Positions 25,079 through 26,043 of a DNA stretch of 26,043 nt are shown piece by piece. The notes below the pieces were generated by a model. It saw only the letters and a list, made by a program, of their open reading frames with translations. It was not told the DNA's origin and did no database searches. The stretch's first letter is position 1. Every line of letters begins with the position of its first letter. The stretch is from assembly GCA_047616325.1 (NCBI GenBank), contig JBLHGN010000017.1:1-26043 (forward strand), written 5' to 3'. Origin of the DNA: JBLHGN01 sp047616325. GTDB taxonomy: Bacteria > Pseudomonadota > Gammaproteobacteria > Pseudomonadales > Cellvibrionaceae. Both the position numbers and the translations under genes were made by a program.

Positions 25079-25105
25079 ACTGTCATTCTTTGAGTGGCAG
25101 TTTTT
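25079..25105 (+). terminator. Possible Rho-independent terminator after the plsC-like gene
   Basis: ACTGTCAT (25079-25086) pairs with GTGGCAGT (25094-25101) in RNA, using two G-U pairs, with a 7-nt loop and then TTTTT (25101-25105). It is 133 nt past the plsC-like stop. It overlaps the end of a possible minus-strand ORF, so coincidence cannot be excluded. Confidence 0.4.
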
Positions 25106-25208
25106 GTAATGTTTCGTTGAGGTAAATTTCAGCACCGAAATTTTGTCCATAGTTCATAGCCCGTGTGACTTTAGAAATGGACCTTTTCCTGAGGCGAATA
25201 TAGCCGAG
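25083..25208 (-). pseudogene. Possible coding remnant, unrecognised
   Basis: An open stretch of 41 codons bounded by stops; its C-terminal part (from ATG at 25157: MNYGQNFGAEIYLNETLQKL and a few more residues) looks protein-like, but no family is recognised and the ATG has no clear ribosome binding site. It may be the tail of a truncated gene or chance. Confidence 0.2.
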
Positions 25209-25329
25209 TCACTCAGGTACCTGGGGGGATTTTATTTTTCTCTATAGTGCTTTTGCATATTCTGCCATACGTGAACACCCATTCTTATTCATCGTGAAGA
25301 TTTTTCTCTCTTTATACGAGAATGAGCGT

Positions 25330-25455
25330 TCATCTTGGCAGGAATACGCAAGGATGTCCTGTGGCGGGTTTTGCTAATGTACCACCTGCCGCGATGGCCT
25401 TTGCTAATATAGAGGGCAGCTCTTCAGGTGTTTTAGTAATATAGACCTCAATTAA
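25330..25455 (-). pseudogene. Possible coding remnant, unrecognised
   Basis: An open stretch of 41 codons without an ATG, containing YITKTPEELPSILAKAIAAG and ending PATGHPCVFLPR. The regular amphipathic helix and lack of a start suggest the 3' part of a lost gene, directly downstream of the inverted repeat. No family is recognised. Confidence 0.25.
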
Positions 25456-25456
25456 T

Positions 25457-25611
25457 CAGTTGAATCTACTGCGAAGGCCTAACGCACTGAAAATAAGGCG
25501 TTTTTTGTTTTTTTGAGACTCACCCATAGGGGGTGACTATGCGATCATTTCAAAAGTGAAAAGTTCGCTCTATTTTCAGTACCTTAGACGCCCTCGCAAC
25601 GATCCAACTCA
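25457..25611. repeat. Imperfect inverted repeat, MITE-like or recombination-site-like
   Basis: The inner arms ACTGAAAATA (25486-25495) and TATTTTCAGT (25571-25580) match perfectly. Similarity continues outward: left CTAACGC against right (reversed) CTAAGGT, left GCGAAGGC against GCGAGGGC, and left CAGTTGAATC against GAGTTGGATC. In total about 40 nt per arm match imperfectly around a 75-nt centre that contains a smaller hairpin (TCACCC/GGGTGA). No gene lies inside. This could be a non-autonomous transposon or the two fused ends of a deleted IS. The left arm on the minus strand carries GTTAGGC, the crossover core of integron attC sites, but the partner box is imperfect (GTCTAAG). Confidence 0.6.
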
Positions 25612-25685
25612 TATATTTAGGATAAACGAAACCGGACCGGAAAAACCATTTACATCTGCAGTACGGTTGAACTTTTTATTAGCAC

Positions 25686-25871
25686 TTACGACGCCAACGC
25701 TCGAAGCACAACACCTGGCTCTTTAGCAACAACATTGAGTAGGACCAAGGCTGGACCTTGAGACGTGCGATCGCCGCGCTCCCAATGCCGAAGAGTACTG
25801 ACGCTTATACCAAACGCTGAGACGAATTCGTTTTGCGACATGCCTACCATTGTGCCGTTGTTTATTAGACG
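25686..25871 (-). pseudogene. 5'-truncated XRE-family (HigA/NadS-like) antitoxin or regulator
   Basis: The minus strand reads MVGMSQNEFVSAFGIS then VSTLRHWERGDRTSQGPALV and LLNVVAKEPGVVLRALAS before a TAA (25686-25688). This is the C-terminal part of a Cro/C1-type helix-turn-helix of the HigA/NadS sort (family pattern: GMSQxEFAxxxGxSxxTLRxWExGxRxPxGPA...LL). About 40 N-terminal residues expected in the family are absent: upstream of the ATG (25850) the frame continues only to a stop at 25872-25874, where IS21-type terminal sequence begins. It probably was cut by that insertion. The cognate RelE/HigB-type toxin gene is not in view. Confidence 0.72.
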
Positions 25872-25880
25872 TCAACTACT

Positions 25881-25913
25881 TTGGCGGGTTGGCGACAATT
25901 AGATTGGCGGGTT
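25881..25913. repeat. IS21 terminal repeats
   Basis: TTGGCGGGTT occurs at 25881-25890 and again at 25904-25913, 23 nt apart, just outside the istB stop. Multiple short repeats at each end are the transposase-binding sites typical of IS21-family elements. Confidence 0.65.
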
Positions 25914-25920
25914 CACTGGG

Positions 25921-26043
25921 TTAATTGATTAAAGTTGTCTTATTCGTACTTTTTGCCGTCTTTCTTCGATAGCTATCTCCTTCCAGTTCAATGATGTTGC
26001 CGTGGTGAATCAACCTGTCGACGGCCGCGACAGTCATGCTTTT
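25921..26043 (-). CDS. istB: IS21-family helper ATPase IstB, C-terminal end
   Basis: Only the last 40 codons are inside the window, cut by the right edge. They read KSMTVAAVDRLIHHGNIIEL then EGDSYRRKTAKSTNKTTLIN, matching the conserved IstB ending (AxDRLxHHxxIxELxGxSYR). IstB is the AAA+ ATPase that assists the IstA transposase in target capture. istA should lie further right on the same strand. Whether the element is intact cannot be judged from here. Confidence 0.85.
   Translation of the reverse strand, partial: KSMTVAAVDRLIHHGNIIELEGDSYRRKTAKSTNKTTLIN

Larger units (their letters stand above)
24947..25685. other. Gene-poor region with decayed sequence
   Basis: About 740 nt after the plsC-like gene holds no full-length gene on either strand. 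What can be seen are a possible terminator, two short open stretches on the minus strand that may be gene scraps, and a long imperfect inverted repeat. These are listed separately. The region looks like a boundary between core genes and mobile DNA. Confidence 0.6.
25872..26043 (-). mobile_element. IS21-family insertion sequence, right end, partial
   Basis: The istB 3' end plus repeated TTGGCGGGTT motifs form the end of an IS21-type element that continues past the right edge. The outer boundary is placed near 25872 because the truncated antitoxin frame stops there; the exact end and any target duplication cannot be fixed without the other end. Confidence 0.65.

Noticed and set aside
24818..25150. 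110-codon open frame on the minus strand
   Set aside because: Over a third overlaps the 3' end of the well-supported plsC-like gene in antisense, and the protein shows no recognisable pattern.
25478..25590. Calling a definite integron attC site
   Set aside because: Only one of the two core boxes fits (GTTAGGC on the minus strand); the opposing box reads GTCTAAG rather than ending in AAC, and no integrase is visible.

Overview
The window looks like the chromosome of a marine-type gammaproteobacterium, probably of the Cellvibrionaceae (Saccharophagus/Teredinibacter) sort. This is judged from gene order and protein resemblance, not from a search. The central block has the order typical of gammaproteobacteria: lysM-protein, dprA, tsaC, hemF and aroE on the minus strand, divergent from def, fmt, rsmB, trkA and trkH on the plus strand. 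After these come a minus-strand lipid A acyltransferase, then glyQ, glyS and a plsC-type acyltransferase on the plus strand.

Region 1 (1-8.8 kb) is accessory and devoted to the cell surface. It holds the start of an acyltransferase-3 membrane protein cut by the left edge, a membrane glycosyltransferase, and a two-gene operon of a fibronectin-like lipoprotein and a very large exported protein. A plus-strand set follows: a GT2 enzyme, a GtrB-type polyprenyl-phosphate glycosyltransferase and a GtrA-type flippase. The large protein (1207 aa) joins an N-terminal exported region, an Ig-like domain, a Pro/Thr linker, a beta-propeller-like region and a di-haem cytochrome c peroxidase/MauG-like end. 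It is the least familiar item in the window.

Region 2 (8.9-24.9 kb) is housekeeping: shikimate and haem synthesis, tRNA t6A precursor synthesis, DNA processing, LysM envelope protein, peptide deformylation, initiator tRNA formylation, 16S rRNA methylation, Trk potassium uptake, lipid A and phospholipid acylation, and glycyl-tRNA synthetase. Several starts were moved from the longest reading frame to codons with a better ribosome binding site.

Region 3 (24.95-26.04 kb) is gene-poor and looks like a graveyard of mobile DNA. It holds two short open stretches that may be gene remnants, a 155-bp imperfect inverted repeat resembling a MITE or recombination site, and the 3' part of an XRE/HigA-type antitoxin gene. 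An IS21-family element follows directly; only the last 40 codons of its istB and its terminal repeats are inside the window. No rRNA, tRNA or CRISPR array was recognised.
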